A stretch of 64,000 nucleotides of DNA from an uncultured Anaerobiospirillum sp. (GCA_944389615.1 CALXNA010000002.1:62001-126000), one strand, 5' to 3'. Positions 52,175 to 61,532 are shown, counted from the first letter of the stretch. Made by a program: numbers and translations. The notes: generated by a model not told the origin, from the sequence alone.

Positions 52175-53305
52175 CTAAGTGAAGAAGGTCTGCTTCTTGT
52201 GGGTGTGGATCGACATGATGATGCCGAAGGTGATGGCAAGGATGATCATCGAGGTGCCACCGTAGCTGATCATCGGGAGCGGCACACCCACCACCGGCAA
52301 GATGCCTGAGACCATGCCGATGTTGATGAAGATGTAGAACGGCAGGTTGAAGGTGAAGGTGGCGCTTAAGATGCGCTCGAAGTTGTTGCGCGCATGCAGC
52401 GAGATGAAGAGGCAGCGCGAGATGATGAAGGTGTAGATCATCATGAGGATGATAAAACCGATGAGGCCGGTCTCTTCGGCCAGCACTGCAAAAATAAAGT
52501 CGGTGTGCGGCTCAGGTAGGAAGTCGAGCTGACTTTGCGAGCCCTCCAGCCAGCCCTTGCCGTAGATGCCGCCTGAGCCAATGGCGATCTTGCTTTGGAT
52601 GATGTGATAGCCTGCGCCCAAGGGGTCGCTCTCGGGGTTGATGAAGGTTAAGACGCGCTGCTTTTGGTAGTCGTGGAGTACGTAGTTCCACATGACCGGC
52701 ATGGCGATGGCGCCGCCCACGGCTCCGGCTACCAGCCACCATAGGCTCAGGCCCGCTAAGAAGATCGCGATAAAGCCTGAGACCGCGACCAAGATGGCCG
52801 TGCCTAAGTCGGGCTGAATTACGATGAGCAGGGTCGGGGCCGCGAGCAAGGCAAAGGCGATCACGACGTTGGCAAATTTCGGGGGCAGCGCATCGCGGGT
52901 CAAAAAAGCCGCCATGGTCAGCGGGATAATGAGCTTTAAAAACTCCGACGGCTGCAGGCGCATGAAGCCTAAGTTAAGCCAGCGCTGGGCGCCCTTGGAG
53001 ATGTCACCGAAGAGCTCGACCATGATCAAGAGCGCAAGGCCGCCCAGATAGGCGTAGGGGGCGAGCTTGAGTAGGAACTTGGGTGGGATCTGCGCCACTA
53101 AGATCATGGCGCCGAAGGCCAGTCCCGTGCGCACAATTTGGCGCTCGAGCATCTCCACGTGCTGGCCTGAGGCCGAGTAGAGCACAAATAAGGACAAGCA
53201 CAGACACATCAAAAGACCCAGCATCAGCGGGAGATCTAAGTGCCAACGCACCAACAGCGGCTGCTGTGAGGGCATGTTGGGCATTTCTAAGGTGGTCTTT
53301 TCCAT
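52175..53305 (-). CDS. mrdB: Rod-shape peptidoglycan glycosyltransferase RodA
   Basis: A 376-residue SEDS-family polytopic protein with about ten membrane helices that polymerises glycan with PBP2 during elongation. GAQRWLNLGFMRLQPSEFLK, QPDLGTAILV, EPHTDFIFAVLAEETGLIGF and GVPLPMISYGGTSM are SEDS hallmarks. It starts at ATG 53305 with a weak ribosome site; ATG 53281 is also possible. It is 57 bp downstream of mrdA. Confidence 0.96.
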   Translation of the reverse strand: MEKTTLEMPNMPSQQPLLVRWHLDLPLMLGLLMCLCLSLFVLYSASGQHVEMLERQIVRTGLAFGAMILVAQIPPKFLLKLAPYAYLGGLALLIMVELFGDISKGAQRWLNLGFMRLQPSEFLKLIIPLTMAAFLTRDALPPKFANVVIAFALLAAPTLLIVIQPDLGTAILVAVSGFIAIFLAGLSLWWLVAGAVGGAIAMPVMWNYVLHDYQKQRVLTFINPESDPLGAGYHIIQSKIAIGSGGIYGKGWLEGSQSQLDFLPEPHTDFIFAVLAEETGLIGFIILMMIYTFIISRCLFISLHARNNFERILSATFTFNLPFYIFINIGMVSGILPVVGVPLPMISYGGTSMIILAITFGIIMSIHTHKKQTFFT

Positions 53306-53362
53306 GAACGTGCTCGATTGAGGGCCGCAGCCCGTGCTCTATTGCGGGACTGAGCCCATTGG

Positions 53363-55378
53363 TTATTGCAAGGTGACGTAGCCGCCGCGGCCAAACTTGA
53401 CGCGCTGAGGTACCTTCTCGCCTTCGTAGCCGTCAGGATACAGCTCAAAGTAGCGATCCATCAGCTTGCGCACTAAGGGGGCAGCCATTGAAGAGCCGCC
53501 GCCTTGGTTCTCTAAGATGATGCCCACAAGGATGCGCGGGCGATAGTATGGGGCAAAGGCCACGAACAGGGCGTTATCGCGCAGCTCTTGGCGCAGCTTG
53601 CTCGCATCATACTTCTCGCCTTGACCGATGGAGACGACTTGGGCGGTGCCGGACTTACCGGCTGCCTTATAGTGCGTACCCTCAAAGGCATGCCGTCCCG
53701 TGCCTTCCTTGCCATTGATCACAAGGTACATGCCTGCGCGCGCCACATCAAAGTAGCTTTGATCTTTGACTTCCATACGCCGTCCCAGCTCTGGGTCATC
53801 AAAGATCGAAAGGATGTTGAGGCTTTGTGGGTCGACGATCTCCTTGAGCAGATGCGGCGTGACAAAGCGCCCGTGGTTGGCGAGCATGGCGTGAGCCTTG
53901 ATCAGTTGGATCAAGGTCGTAGTCCAATAACCTTGGCCAATGCCGATCGGGATGGTATCACCCATATGCCATGGTTGCTTGTCGCGGCGATACTTCCACT
54001 CGCGCGACGGGTTGATGCCAAGCGACTCCTCGTGCAGATCGATACCGGTGGAGCGGCCAAAGCCGTAGATATCGAGGTACTTGTGAATGGTATCGATGCC
54101 CGCTCTAAAGGCGATGTCATAGAAGTAGGTGTCCGCCGAGAGCTCAATGGCGCGGTACATATCAAGCCAGCCGTGACCCCAGCTGCGCCAATCGCGGAAG
54201 CGGTGGGTTGAGTTAGGCAGGGTGTAATACGGCGCACCCCAGAAGCGCTCTTCAGGCTCGGTCAGGCCTTCGTTGAGCGCCATGATGCTGAGCAGGGGCT
54301 TGATGGTCGAAGCTGGCGCATAGCCACCCTGGGTGACGCGGTTGATCAAGGGCCGTCCCGGGTGGTTTAACAGGCGCTGGTACTCATTGGTGCGGATGCC
54401 GCGCACAAAGAGGTTAGGGTCATAGGACGGGTTGGAGTAAAAGGCCAAGATGCCGCCGGTGGCCGGTTCGATTGCCACGATGGCACCGCGCATGTCCCCT
54501 AAGAGCTCTTGGGCATAGTACTGCAGGCGGATGTCCAAGGTTAAGGTGATGTCCTTACCATGGGTCGGCGGATTGTACTTTAGGGTGCGCAGGATCTGGC
54601 CGTGGCTGTTGACCTCGACTTCGCGCGAGCCAGTGACGCCGTGCAAGACGCTCTCGTAGTAGCTCTCGATGCCGAGCTTGCCAATGGCGGTAGTGCCTTC
54701 GTAGTTGTCAATGATGCCGAGTTCTGTGATCTTATCGATGTCGGCGGCATTGATACGCGAGACATAGCCGATGGCGTGGGTTGTGATATTGGCAAAAGGA
54801 TAGTAGCGCTTTAAGTCCGAGGAGAGCTGGATGTTGGGGAAGTTGTGACGATTGACCGAGAACACCGCGATCTGCTCTTCGGTGAGCAGGTCGGCCACCT
54901 CAACCCCCGAGAAGCGCTGGCGTGTGCGCGTCAGCTCCAAGATGTGCTCGATATCGTTCTCGCTGAGCTCTAGGTTCATGAGCTGGTCTAAGCGCATGAT
55001 GGTATCGCGCGTGTCGATATCCTTGTGCGGGAACAGCACGAGGTGGAATACCGGGCGGTTTTCGGCCAGCACCACGTGATTGCGGTCGTAGATGATGCCA
55101 CGCTGCGGCACCACCGGCAGCACACGGATGCGGTTTTCGTTCGAGCGAGTCTGATAGTCATCGTAGGAGATGACCTGCAGGTAGTACAGGTTGGCAAAGA
55201 GCACGCTAAAGCACAAGAGCACCACGATGCAGCCCAAGATCACGCGCAGCTTAAAGATGCGCGTCTCGAGCTCGACGTTTTTAACCTCGATGCCGGTGGC
55301 GGACTTCTTAGCCTTACGCTTCTTGACCTTCTTGTTAAAGAGCAGACGCTCTTTAGGCTTTTTGCGTTTAAACAACAC
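53363..55378 (-). CDS. mrdA: Penicillin-binding protein 2 (elongation transpeptidase)
   Basis: About 671 residues. A basic cytosolic N-terminus (FKRKKPKERLL...) is followed by one membrane helix (about 45-70), a dimerisation/pedestal domain with RGIIYDRN, and the transpeptidase with STIK (Ser about 357), the SAD-type motif in ELSADTYFYD and KSGTAQV. It partners RodA. The start is taken as GTG 55378 with CAGGTAA upstream; the frame continues to 55495 through low-complexity Ala/Arg sequence unlike PBP2. E. coli PBP2 has 633 residues; the extra lies mainly at the N-terminus. Confidence 0.93.
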   Translation of the reverse strand: MLFKRKKPKERLLFNKKVKKRKAKKSATGIEVKNVELETRIFKLRVILGCIVVLLCFSVLFANLYYLQVISYDDYQTRSNENRIRVLPVVPQRGIIYDRNHVVLAENRPVFHLVLFPHKDIDTRDTIMRLDQLMNLELSENDIEHILELTRTRQRFSGVEVADLLTEEQIAVFSVNRHNFPNIQLSSDLKRYYPFANITTHAIGYVSRINAADIDKITELGIIDNYEGTTAIGKLGIESYYESVLHGVTGSREVEVNSHGQILRTLKYNPPTHGKDITLTLDIRLQYYAQELLGDMRGAIVAIEPATGGILAFYSNPSYDPNLFVRGIRTNEYQRLLNHPGRPLINRVTQGGYAPASTIKPLLSIMALNEGLTEPEERFWGAPYYTLPNSTHRFRDWRSWGHGWLDMYRAIELSADTYFYDIAFRAGIDTIHKYLDIYGFGRSTGIDLHEESLGINPSREWKYRRDKQPWHMGDTIPIGIGQGYWTTTLIQLIKAHAMLANHGRFVTPHLLKEIVDPQSLNILSIFDDPELGRRMEVKDQSYFDVARAGMYLVINGKEGTGRHAFEGTHYKAAGKSGTAQVVSIGQGEKYDASKLRQELRDNALFVAFAPYYRPRILVGIILENQGGGSSMAAPLVRKLMDRYFELYPDGYEGEKVPQRVKFGRGGYVTLQ

Positions 55379-55557
55379 GACCTGTGTTACCTGACATGAC
55401 AATGGGCCCGGCGCCCGTGACGCTCCGGCTCGCAGCGCGTCTGCTCGCGGCGCGTCGGCCTGCAGCGCACCGCACTGCAGCGCGGCACGCCGCAAGGCTG
55501 CGCTCGCATCTGCGCTCGCATCTGCGCCCGCAGTGCGCGGCCCTAGCGGTGCAGGGC

Positions 55558-56028
55558 CTAAGCCCGGTGATAGGGCAGACCGGCATCGATGCTATAGGCG
55601 CGATAGAGCGCCTCGGCGATGACGATGCGCACCAGCGGGTGGGGCATGGTGAGCTTGGAGAGCGAGATGGTTTCATTGGCCTTGGCCAAGACTTCGGGGG
55701 TCAAGCCCTCCGGGCCACCGATGATGATCACGACGTCGCTGCCCAGCTGCTGGAAGTCGTGCATCTTGGTCGCCAGCTCCATGGAGGTGAATTGCTTACC
55801 ATGCTCATCTAAGGCGATTATGTAGGCGCGCTTGGGCAGCGCGGCCAAGATGGCCTTGCCCTCGATCTCCTTGGCCTTGTCGGTGGTGCCCTTGCTGACG
55901 CGCCGCACCGGCTCGATTTCTTGCAGCTCGAGCTTCAAATGCGGCGGCATGCGCTTTTGGTACTCTTGAAAGCCGGTGGTGACCCACGCAGGCATCTTGG
56001 TGCCGACGGCCAATAAGATAAAGCGCAT
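55558..56028 (-). CDS. rlmH: 23S rRNA pseudouridine-1915 methyltransferase RlmH
   Basis: A 156-residue SPOUT knot methyltransferase acting on helix 69 of the 50S subunit. IIIGGPEGL forms the SAM-binding knot, and the C-terminal ISLSKLTMPHPLVRIVIAEA then YRAYSIDAGLPYHRA is nearly invariant in the family. It starts one base after the rsfS stop, the conserved rsfS-rlmH pair, and precedes mrdA. Confidence 0.97.
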   Translation of the reverse strand: MRFILLAVGTKMPAWVTTGFQEYQKRMPPHLKLELQEIEPVRRVSKGTTDKAKEIEGKAILAALPKRAYIIALDEHGKQFTSMELATKMHDFQQLGSDVVIIIGGPEGLTPEVLAKANETISLSKLTMPHPLVRIVIAEALYRAYSIDAGLPYHRA

Positions 56029-56029
56029 C

Positions 56030-56392
56030 TTAGGCCTCGGAGATTCCGGCGGCCATCGCCTCGTAGAGGTGCTCTAACTGGTAGCGCTGGCGCTCGCTCT
56101 CTTGCATCAGATGCACCATGACCACGCCCAGATCAACGATGACCCACTTGCTCTCTTCGCTGCCGCTTACGGCGACGCCATGGATGTCGTGCTTGGCGAG
56201 GTACTCAACCAAGCGGTCGGCCATCGCCACGACGTGGCGGTTGGAGGTGCCCGTGCCGATGACCATGACATCGGTGAGCGAGCTGTGCTCATGGACATCG
56301 ATGGTCTTGAGGTCTTGAACTTTGGATGAATCTAAGGATGCGGTGGCAAGAGCCAAGAGCTCCTGCGTGGTGAAATCATGCGAGCTGTACAA
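56030..56392 (-). CDS. rsfS: Ribosomal silencing factor RsfS
   Basis: About 120 residues. DLKTIDVHEHSSLTDVMVIG, TGTSNRHVVAMADRLVEYL, WVIVDLGVVMVHLMQ and the RYQLEHLY end match RsfS, which binds uL14 and blocks subunit joining under starvation. The start is uncertain: TTG 56392 has GGAAG eight bases upstream; a longer frame opens at TTG 56419. In E. coli nadD lies close upstream; here two plus-strand genes intervene. Confidence 0.9.
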   Translation of the reverse strand: MYSSHDFTTQELLALATASLDSSKVQDLKTIDVHEHSSLTDVMVIGTGTSNRHVVAMADRLVEYLAKHDIHGVAVSGSEESKWVIVDLGVVMVHLMQESERQRYQLEHLYEAMAAGISEA

Positions 56393-56807
56393 AGATAGAA
56401 GCTTCCGTACGCAAAACAAACCAAAAGAGGTAACGAGACTGCGCCAAACGCAGGGGCGGCGTGCAGGCCGCCGCGCATCTTAAACCAAGTGCGCGTCCCA
56501 AGTCGAGTTATGATCGCAGCTTTGGACTAAGCGGCGGACAAAAGGTTCAGTTGATCCCTCAATGACCGGCTATTTTAGCATGCGCCTTACGCTTGCGCCG
56601 CGTGCCGCCGCGCCGGGAGCTCCGTGCCGCCGCGCCGGAAGCGCCGCGTCGCCGCCCAGAGCGGCGGCGTCATGCGCGCAGCTGCCTGCGCAGGACGGGC
56701 GCCGGGCTGCGCTACAGCGCTGCGGGCGCGGGGCTGGCTGCGCCAAGGCGGGGCGTGGGGGGCGGTGTGGTACAATGCCCCCAGATTTCTTTTCTCGGAG
56801 CTCCTCT
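56393..56807 (+). promoter_or_regulatory. Divergent spacer with extended -10 promoter
   Basis: No gene is supported. TGG-TACAAT (56768-56776) lies 32 bp before the next ATG and is identical to the element at 287-295. From 56575 to 56760 the DNA is very GC-rich with CGCCGCG-type short repeats. The rsfS promoter should lie at 56400-56560 but was not resolved. Confidence 0.55.
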
Positions 56808-57806
56808 ATGGACCAGTCGTCAATGCACCAAGCAGCCATGCACGCTGCTAACGAGCCTTTGGAAGGTGCACCCAATAGTAGGTTCTTAACCCCCATTAAC
56901 CGCGACAATATCGCCGCCAAGATCAAAACGGTCGTGATGACGGAACTGGGAGCTTACTATCCCCTGCCGCAGTCCTTGGTCAATGCCCATATCGGGATTC
57001 GCCACAACCCGGCCTTAGCTCCTAACGGTAAAATTTGGCCGAAGTCGCTCTTCATCCCGCTTGAGGCCGCCATCAACCTCCTCAGCCAGATCATGCAAAA
57101 GCGCCTCGGCTCCTTTCAGTCGATTGACTCGCAGTCGCCTGAGGGCCTTGATGCCTTGATCACCGTCCCTTCGATGTGCTGCTGCCTCGTGCCTTGGTCG
57201 AAGCTGGGCACCGTGATCCACAGCGGGGGCTCGATCAAGTTTGCAGATGAGCTGCTCAATACCCCAACGGAGATCCTCAAGGACTTGCCGCAGTGGTCGC
57301 TCTTTATCGACGTCACCGAGCGTGACTTACACTGGAATGGCCGCAAGGTCGCCGGTATTTTCTATGCCCGCTATGCCTTAAGCCACCCACCAGCTCAGGT
57401 GCAAGCGGTCGAGCCGAACGGCGATCAGTTCTTGATCGACAACCTTATCACCATCGTCCTCTTTGAAAATGGGAGCTTAGACCTCGGCCCCTTCGTCACC
57501 TTAAACGAAGGCAAGACGGTGGCCCAGTCGATCGATGATACGCGCGCCCGCCTTGAAGACAACCAAGGTAATGTCATTGGTACCGGCAACCTGAGCAAGG
57601 ATCAGATCAACTTCATGATCGAAGGCACCATCGCCAACAGCCAGCAGCTCTTACTGCCACTTCTGTACCTGATGGCCAACCTCGACAAGCTCGCCGACCA
57701 CAATGGCCGCAAGCAGCCGCTTACGCCGAACCCTGAGGCCTACGTCATTGGCTCGGGCTTAGCCTTGCCGGACGCCGACCTCATCCGCGAGTACTACCTC
57801 AAGTAG
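56808..57806 (+). CDS. AcrVA2-like protein
   Basis: A 332-residue protein without signal or membrane segments. Four blocks resemble, in order, my recollection of AcrVA2, the Cas12a inhibitor: PWSKLGTVI (129-137), NTPTEILKDLPQWSLFIDV (151-169), LGPFVTLNEGKTVAQSIDD (226-244) and LLLPLLYLMANLDKL (281-295). In AcrVA2 the corresponding second block reads TPTSIFLNLPDWCVYVDI. AcrVA2 relatives are widespread on plasmids, phages and chromosomes, and most have unknown roles. GGAG precedes ATG 56808. The gene is inserted, against the local strand, into the rsfS-nadD cluster, with gene 57891 next. Confidence 0.55.
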   Translation: MDQSSMHQAAMHAANEPLEGAPNSRFLTPINRDNIAAKIKTVVMTELGAYYPLPQSLVNAHIGIRHNPALAPNGKIWPKSLFIPLEAAINLLSQIMQKRLGSFQSIDSQSPEGLDALITVPSMCCCLVPWSKLGTVIHSGGSIKFADELLNTPTEILKDLPQWSLFIDVTERDLHWNGRKVAGIFYARYALSHPPAQVQAVEPNGDQFLIDNLITIVLFENGSLDLGPFVTLNEGKTVAQSIDDTRARLEDNQGNVIGTGNLSKDQINFMIEGTIANSQQLLLPLLYLMANLDKLADHNGRKQPLTPNPEAYVIGSGLALPDADLIREYYLK

Positions 57807-57826
57807 TAAACCTAATACCCATTTGC

Positions 57827-57872
57827 AAGCGCCCACCAGCTTAAGGCCGTTGCCCTAAGTTAGCGGGCGCTT
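57827..57872 (+). other. Nested stem-loop between the two inserted genes
   Basis: AAGCGCCC (57827-57834) pairs perfectly with GGGCGCTT (57865-57872), enclosing a second helix CTTAAGG/CCCTAAG. TTCGTTTATC follows, so it may act as a leaky terminator reducing the second gene. Confidence 0.6.
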
Positions 57873-57890
57873 CGTTTATCAGGAGCTCCT

Positions 57891-58877
57891 ATGCCTTGGC
57901 TCTACAGTGAGCAGTTACATTCTCAAGCCCTTGATGCCGTTATCACGCAGCAGGCCGCGGCTCTGCGCCAACCGCGCGACCCAGTTGATGTCGCCGCTCT
58001 GAGTGCGCGCCACAACGCGCTGCTCACCGCTGAAAACAAGCCTCAGCGGATGCAAGCAAGGACGCAGAGCCGTCCGGTCTATCGCCTCGTCAAAGAGGAT
58101 GCACAGTTAAGTGGCGCCGCCGCAGCGGCTAACCAAAAGATCCAAGCCATTTTGCAGCAGTATCAGGCCAAGAAGGCCGCTCAGACTAATGTCGCCGCCG
58201 CGGGGCCGCAATTTTTCCTTGAGAGCGCAGACGGCGTGACCGCAGCCAACGGCGGGGCCTTGTTCGACTTATGCCACCAGCTCAACCGCCTCGAGCTCAA
58301 GGCGCCGCTCTGCGATGAGCTCTTAGAGCTCAATAGTGTCGAAGGCCTCTATCAGCTGCCACTGTGGGCACTGCGCCTGAACTTAGGCCTAGGCGATTTA
58401 GACCGCCTCGAGCTTATGGCGCTGCCGCTGACTAAAGCTGGCTCTAGCTACTGCGGCCCGCTGCGCCTTATCATCCGGCTCAATTTTGCTGAGACCAGTC
58501 TTGTCCATCTCACCGAGCTGGACTATGAGGAAGCGGCGCAAGTCAGCTGCGCTGGTCTGTTGAGCGAAATCGTGGCCGAGGTCGATGCTACCTTGCTCGC
58601 GCAAGCAAGCGGCGCCAACTTTGAGTCGGTGCTTGATCGCTGCTACGACGCGGTCGCGGGGGATAGCCTGCGCGTGAGTGAGCAGCTCCTCGCGGAGAGC
58701 TTGCTGCTTGCCCCATACTTTAAGGCCGATACCCCGGCTGAGGCGCGCCTTAGTGCCTTGCACCAAGCCGCCTGCGCCTTAGGCTATGTTCTGACCCACT
58801 TAGGGGCGATTAAAGCCACCAACAATCTTGCCCCGCAGGCCACAGAGCCCGTCACCTTGACCACGCTACCGCTTTAG
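57891..58877 (+). CDS. Unidentified protein, possible distant relative of the preceding gene product
   Basis: A 328-residue cytosolic protein. The first 105 residues are Gln/Ala-rich and helical. From about 120 onward the order of elements echoes the upstream protein: QLPLWALRLNLGLGDLD (155-171) like its LPQWSLFIDV, then GPLRLIIRLNF (189-199), LTELDYEEA (207-215) and a late hydrophobic helix with ALGYVLTHLG. The identity is weak, so homology is a hypothesis. AGGAGC precedes the ATG. Its stop overlaps the nadD stop by four bases on the opposite strand. Confidence 0.5.
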   Translation: MPWLYSEQLHSQALDAVITQQAAALRQPRDPVDVAALSARHNALLTAENKPQRMQARTQSRPVYRLVKEDAQLSGAAAAANQKIQAILQQYQAKKAAQTNVAAAGPQFFLESADGVTAANGGALFDLCHQLNRLELKAPLCDELLELNSVEGLYQLPLWALRLNLGLGDLDRLELMALPLTKAGSSYCGPLRLIIRLNFAETSLVHLTELDYEEAAQVSCAGLLSEIVAEVDATLLAQASGANFESVLDRCYDAVAGDSLRVSEQLLAESLLLAPYFKADTPAEARLSALHQAACALGYVLTHLGAIKATNNLAPQATEPVTLTTLPL

Positions 58878-59512
58878 CCATAGTAGTGGTGCTCAGCAAT
58901 CAAGGCCCGCACGCTGCGCGGCAGCAGGGCCTTGAGCTCCGGTAGTGGCTCGGCAGAGCCGCCTGCGGACTTAAGCTGCGCGATCTGCGCGCGAATGGCG
59001 CTGGAGCTGACGTCAAACTCGGGGTTGGCGACGATGCGGTAGTGGGCAGGATAGGCCGCGATTGAGGCTTGCACCGCGGGGGGCAGCTCTTGCTGCGGGC
59101 CGGGGCGCTTGAGGACGATAAGTTGTGCGAGCTGATGGAGCTCTAAGCCCTGCTTCCATTGATCTAAGGTCACGAGCGAGTCCCAGCCCATGATAAAGGC
59201 AAGGAATTGCTCTGGGTAGAGCGCCTTCAGCTGACGCAGGGTATCGCTGGTGTAGTGGCGCACCGTGGCGTCCGCCTCGAGATCGCAGATGCCAAAGCGC
59301 GCAGTGTCCGGCAGACATTCGGCGAGCGCCGCGGCGAGCATGGCACGCCGCGCCTCATAGCTGAGCTTGGCCGTGTCCTTATGGGGCGGGCTGCTATTGG
59401 GCAAGAAGATGATGCGGCTCTGCGGTAAGAGTTCTGCTAGATACTGCGCGGTCTTGAGGTGGCCGTAGTGCACCGGGTTAAAGGAGCCGCCGTAGAAGGC
59501 TAGTAAGTCCAT
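58874..59512 (-). CDS. nadD: Nicotinate-mononucleotide adenylyltransferase
   Basis: A 212-residue NAD biosynthesis enzyme. The nucleotidyltransferase motif GGSFNPVHYGH (8-18) and the C-terminal DVSSSAIRAQIA match NadD; FLPNSSPPHKD and FIMGWDSLVTLDQW are also typical. It starts two bases after the holA stop, so coupled translation is likely. Its stop overlaps the convergent gene at 57891. Confidence 0.95.
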   Translation of the reverse strand: MDLLAFYGGSFNPVHYGHLKTAQYLAELLPQSRIIFLPNSSPPHKDTAKLSYEARRAMLAAALAECLPDTARFGICDLEADATVRHYTSDTLRQLKALYPEQFLAFIMGWDSLVTLDQWKQGLELHQLAQLIVLKRPGPQQELPPAVQASIAAYPAHYRIVANPEFDVSSSAIRAQIAQLKSAGGSAEPLPELKALLPRSVRALIAEHHYYG

Positions 59513-59514
59513 GG

Positions 59515-60687
59515 CTAAAGCTCAGGGCTGAGGGCGCGTACGTCGCGGTTGACCGCAAGGGCGATGCGCTGCAAGGCGCGCAAGGCGCCCTCGCTATCGA
59601 AGCGCGACAGGGCGCAGCTGGCCTCACTTAAGTACTGACTTAAGGTGCAGAGCGTCTCCTCGCTCATCTCGCGGATGGCGCGCAGCAGGGCATCTTGGGA
59701 GGCGCGTACCTTGACATTGCGCTTCATAAAGAAGTCCATCTTCGCCTGCGGGGCCGCCCGGACGATGTTTTGCTCTTTACCCAAGGCCACGCTCATCAGG
59801 CTTTCATCTAATCTGCCAATCAAGAGGCTTAAGGCCGCCTGCAGATTCATCTCTTGGCCCGAGCAAAAGGAGCTGATGATGCTCAGGGCCTTGAGGCTGT
59901 CGCGATTGAAGAGTGCCTGGGGCAGCTCAAAACCGCTGTAGCGCGCGTCTTGGGTAAAGTAGGTCTCAACCTCATCTAAGGTCAGCTCGCTTGACCCCGT
60001 GCCTGCGTGCAAGAGCTCCATCAGCTGCAAGCTCTGGTTGATGGTGAGCAGGTTGTTATCGCACGACTGGGCGATAAAGTCGACCACCGCCGGGGCCATC
60101 TTGAGGTTATAGGCGCGGCCGCGCTGGGTAATCCATTGCTTGAGGTCATCAGGCGGATAGAGCACCTCAATGTGCGCCCCGATACCGCGCAGATAGCCCA
60201 TCGCTTCCTTACGCCGCGTCTCAAGGCTCGGGGCTCGGCCCTTCTTGGCGCCCTTTTTGGCGGGCGCGGGCGCTTGGTCAAAGTTTAGGATGTGCTTGAG
60301 CGGACTTGGGTCAAGCGGGGGGGCCTTGGTGTAGGTCGAGTTGATGCGCGGCAGCTCCAAGATGATGAAGAGCCCCGGACGAAACGAGGCCGCGACCAAT
60401 TTGAACAGGTCGATGGCCGTATTGTCCAAGTCCTTTAGGTTGACCTTGATGATGCGCTCGCCGCCGAAGAGGCCCGGGTCGGACATCTCGTTTTCAATCG
60501 CTTGCAGATTGGTTCCGGCAAAGCCTTGCAAGTCCGAGAAGGTGTAGAGCAAGAACTCTGCCTCCGGCAGCTTCTGACGGCCTTGGGCGATGAGGTCACG
60601 GGTGCGCTCCAGCTTGAGCAGGGGATCGTCCGAGCAGACGACGTAGACATCAGCGGCGCTGGGCGGAGTAAAACGGGCAGCAGGCAT
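59515..60687 (-). CDS. holA: DNA polymerase III delta subunit
   Basis: A 390-residue clamp-loader subunit that opens the beta clamp. The YVVCSDDPLLKLERTRDLI start, FGGERIIKV, and the C-terminal AVNRDVRAL helix agree with HolA. A Lys/Ala-rich insert (about 135-160, APAKKGAKKGRAPS) makes it longer than the 343-residue E. coli protein. It lies between lptE and nadD, the standard order. Confidence 0.9.
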   Translation of the reverse strand: MPAARFTPPSAADVYVVCSDDPLLKLERTRDLIAQGRQKLPEAEFLLYTFSDLQGFAGTNLQAIENEMSDPGLFGGERIIKVNLKDLDNTAIDLFKLVAASFRPGLFIILELPRINSTYTKAPPLDPSPLKHILNFDQAPAPAKKGAKKGRAPSLETRRKEAMGYLRGIGAHIEVLYPPDDLKQWITQRGRAYNLKMAPAVVDFIAQSCDNNLLTINQSLQLMELLHAGTGSSELTLDEVETYFTQDARYSGFELPQALFNRDSLKALSIISSFCSGQEMNLQAALSLLIGRLDESLMSVALGKEQNIVRAAPQAKMDFFMKRNVKVRASQDALLRAIREMSEETLCTLSQYLSEASCALSRFDSEGALRALQRIALAVNRDVRALSPEL

Positions 60688-60710
60688 GAAGCATCCCTTG
60701 GCAAAAGGTT

Positions 60711-61532
60711 CTAATAGAGGTGCTCAGGCGCACGATGTAAAGGCTCCGGGGCGACCTTCGGTAGCTGATAGCTCTTATTGAGGACGCTCGCGCCATTGTT
60801 GAGCTGATCTAAGGTGACTTGCGTGCCTTGGGCACTTTCAAATTGATCTTGTTGCTGCAGCGCTTCCATCAAGGTCATGCCCGGAGTCTGGGTGGTCGCT
60901 TGGGCCACCGCGGCGGTATCTTGGGCGCTGGTTTCGCCTTGGGCCATGATGAGCTCCGCAGGTTGCGGCGCGGTGGCATCAGGATCCGAGGAGCGGCCTA
61001 AGTAGGCAAGGCGCATTACCAATTGGTTGGCCAAGTCTTCTTTGGTCTCTTGGACTACGATCGCCTTTTCGGTATCCGAAGCGAGGGCTTGACCGGGCTT
61101 ATTTAAGACCGATCGCGTCACCGAGTTGCGCATCATGATCGGACGGTGATTAGGGATGGCCAAGGTCGGGGCAATCGAGACGACAATGGCATTCTCAAGG
61201 CTCTGGGCGCGCGAGTTGACCGAGACGACCTCGTTTAAGACGTAAGGCTGCGGCAAGATTAAGGTCGGCAGCGCCTCGACCTTGGCATCCTGCGTGGGGT
61301 CATAGCCGCTATCTTGGGCGTAGACGGTCACGCCGTTAGCGCGCAGGCGATGTACTACCATCTTGTAGAACTCATCGTGGTAGTCGCCGCTGACCACGAT
61401 CGCGGGCATGGTGTCATCGAGCTTGGCTTGATTAGGCAGATGAAAGCCGCAGGCGCTGGTCAAAAACGCCAATCCCAGCGGGATTAGGACGCGATGGGGG
61501 AGCCGTCTGAATGTAACCTTACCTGCGCTCAT
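60711..61532 (-). CDS. lptE: LPS-assembly lipoprotein LptE
   Basis: A 273-residue outer-membrane lipoprotein that plugs LptD. The lipobox is LTSAC (Cys28), followed by GFHLPNQ as in LptE. The alpha/beta domain extends to about 190; a Gln/Thr/Ala-rich C-terminal region of about 80 residues is extra. The start at ATG 61532 has GAGGAAGGA upstream. The leuS-lptE-holA order is conserved; a terminator separates leuS. Confidence 0.88.
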   Translation of the reverse strand: MSAGKVTFRRLPHRVLIPLGLAFLTSACGFHLPNQAKLDDTMPAIVVSGDYHDEFYKMVVHRLRANGVTVYAQDSGYDPTQDAKVEALPTLILPQPYVLNEVVSVNSRAQSLENAIVVSIAPTLAIPNHRPIMMRNSVTRSVLNKPGQALASDTEKAIVVQETKEDLANQLVMRLAYLGRSSDPDATAPQPAELIMAQGETSAQDTAAVAQATTQTPGMTLMEALQQQDQFESAQGTQVTLDQLNNGASVLNKSYQLPKVAPEPLHRAPEHLY

